Part shown: positions 62,500 to 64,000 of the stretch, piece after piece
Layout: each line of letters opens with the position of its first letter
Position numbering within the stretch: position 1 is the stretch's first letter
Notes under the pieces: generated by a model
The model's input: the letters and a program-made list of their open reading frames with translations, nothing else
The model's database searches: none
What the model was told of the DNA's origin: nothing
Position numbers and translations under genes: made by a program
Origin: an uncultured Alphaproteobacteria bacterium
GTDB taxonomy: Bacteria; Pseudomonadota; Alphaproteobacteria; UBA6615
Assembly (NCBI GenBank): GCA_943787445.1
Contig: CALSML010000025.1
Coordinates: 1-64,000, forward strand
Length of the DNA stretch: 64,000 bases
Direction: 5' to 3'

Positions 62500-64000
62500 T
62501 TATTCCGCCGCCTGGCGGACACTAGATGCTTGAATAGCCTGCCAGACCCGATTGGGTGTGGCAGGCATGGAAATATTTTCGACGCCAAGAGGCGCCAATG
62601 CGTCAAGAATCGCGTTGACCACCGCTGGTGGTGATCCGATCGCGCCCACTTCACCCACGCCCTTCACTTCGAGCGGGTTGGATGCACCCATGACGCTCTG
62701 GGTGGCGACATCAAAATTCGGCAGATCGTCTGCCCGCGGCATGGTGTAGTCCATGTAGGAGCCTGTCAGAAGCTGCCCGTCATCATCATAGACGCAGCCC
62801 TCCAGCACAGCCTGACCAACGCCCTGAGCAAGGCCGCCATGTACCTGGCCGGCGACGATCATCGGATTGACCACCCGGCCGACATCGTCAACCGCAGTGA
62901 ACCCGATCACGTCGATATTGCCGGTTTCAGGGTCGATTTCGACTTCGCAGATATGCGCGCCGCCCGGGGGAAGCTGAAGTTGAGCGGGTCATAGAATGCG
63001 TTTTCATCCAGACCTGGCTCGATCTCCTCGATCGGATAATTGTGGGGGACATAGGCGGCCAGCGAGACTTCGCCGAAGGCCATTTCCTTGTCCGTTCCCG
63101 CAACCGTGAACTTGCCATTTGCAAATTCGATATCGGAGGACATCGGCTTCCATGATGTGCGCCGCGATCTTCTTTGCCTTGTCGATGACCTTGTTGCAGG
63201 CGTTCAGGATCGCCGGGCCGCCAACGGCCAGGGAGCGTGATCCATAGGTGCCCATGCCGAACTGGACCTGATCCGTGTCGCCATGGCTGACCTCAATCTG
63301 GTCCACGGGGATGACCGAAGCTTTCGGAGACGAGCTGGGCAAAGGTCGTTTCGTGACCCTGACCATGGCTGTGAGTGCCTGTATAGAGCGTGACCGAGCC
63401 GGTTGGATGCACCCGCACCTGAAGCGGATTCATAGAGACCGGCGCGAGCGCCCAGAGCGCCTGCGACAGCCGAGGGTGCAATCCCGCAGGCCTCGACATA
63501 GGTGGAGATGCCAATACCACGCAACTTGCCGTTTTTCGCAGCCGCATCACGTCGGGCAGCGAAACCATCATAGTCGGATGCCTTTAGGGCGCTTGCGAAT
63601 GTCGCCGGGGAATCCCCACAATCGTACTGGAGCGCGACCGGTGTCTGATAGGGGTACTGGTCGGCCTGAATCATGTTCTTTCTGCCGCAGCTCAACCGGG
63701 TCGAAGCCGAGATCACGGGCGGCTTTTGAAACCAGCCGTTCGAGAAGATAGGTGCATTCCGGACGGCCTGCGCCGCGATAGGCATCCCACCGGGACAGTG
63801 TTGGTGAATACGGTCTGCACTTCGGCATAAATCGCCGGTGTCGTGTACACACCCGCCAGAAGTGTCGCGTAGAGATAGGTCGGGACGCTCGAGCCGAAGG
63901 TTGAGAGGTAAGCGCCCCACATTGGCCTTGGTCGCGACGCCGCAAGCCCAAGAACTTTCCGTCCTTGTCGAGTGCAAGTTCGGCATGGGTTTCGTGATCA
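62500..64000 (-). pseudogene. Molybdenum hydroxylase large subunit, CoxL form II, many frame breaks, 5' end outside the window
   Basis: Fragments in changing frames spell one protein: [124 protein letters not shown] and [15 protein letters not shown] with the conserved active-site Glu. AYRGAGR at 63763-63783 (minus) is the form II signature, whereas true CO dehydrogenase has AYXCSFR. At least seven frame changes (near 63920, 63785, 63680, 63440, 63330, 63145, 62965) break it without substitutions. The substrate is unknown but probably not CO. Confidence 0.85.

Noticed and set aside
62500-64000. True aerobic CO dehydrogenase
   Set aside because: The large subunit shows AYRGAGR (form II) and not the AYXCSFR loop that carries the copper-binding Cys of form I.

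Overview
The window looks like the chromosome of a heterotrophic alphaproteobacterium. The sequence is moderately G+C-rich, TAG is the commonest stop codon, there are two complete and many loose TRAP, CoA, molybdenum-hydroxylase and GST genes, a SapC gene, and palindromic intergenic elements of a kind common in alphaproteobacteria. I cannot place it more precisely; a Rhodospirillales-like lineage is a guess. No rRNA, tRNA, CRISPR array, integrase or transposase was recognised.

Layout. 0-9.3 kb: aromatic-type catabolism (truncated CaiB CoA-transferase, RutE-like nitroreductase, IclR regulator with a palindromic operator, intradiol dioxygenase, beta-hydroxyacid dehydrogenase, flavin monooxygenase with TetR), interrupted by amtB-glnK and a glycerate kinase. 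9.6-20.5 kb: a Cys-type deiodinase-like protein, an SDR, two tandem cyclase-family hydrolases (one with a histone-H1-like tail), a HisD/HpsN-like dehydrogenase, two nearly identical TRAP binding proteins divergent from a TRAP permease pair, and a cupin. I read this as one uptake-plus-catabolism locus of unknown substrate. 20.5-25.8 kb: a CoxS-CoxM pair without CoxL, OsmC, GST, cytochrome c, a MetE-like protein and a GntR regulator. 25.8-32.5 kb: a second TRAP transporter behind two palindromes, then a NodB/allantoinase-like hydrolase, a GhrA-like reductase, a hydratase and a broken serine protease. 32.5-46.5 kb: mixed catabolic genes (nitroreductase, SMP-30, BKACE, DHDPS-like aldolase, amidohydrolase, FAH, MBL hydrolase, GST, acyl-CoA ligase, SDR, TauE). 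46.9-51.6 kb: a Gld-type ABC operon (ATPase, permease, GldG, DUF4340). 51.7-56.2 kb: an atypical SDR, SapC, a ferredoxin-adenylate cyclase fusion, a TPR protein and a small flagellar-rod-like protein. 56.2-64 kb: a leftward molybdenum hydroxylase operon (CoxL form II, CoxM, MoxR ATPase, VWA protein, two XdhC parts, a MoeA/MocA fusion and a Sel1 protein).

State of the sequence. Genes up to 30 kb are intact, but from 30.5 kb on at least ten conserved genes are broken. Most breaks are one-base indels with perfect homology on both sides, which looks more like base-calling or assembly error than gene decay. The acetyltransferase at 35.5-36.3 kb, with a nonsense codon, a deletion and degraded residues, looks like a real pseudogene. 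All interrupted genes are labelled as pseudogenes, with the break positions given.
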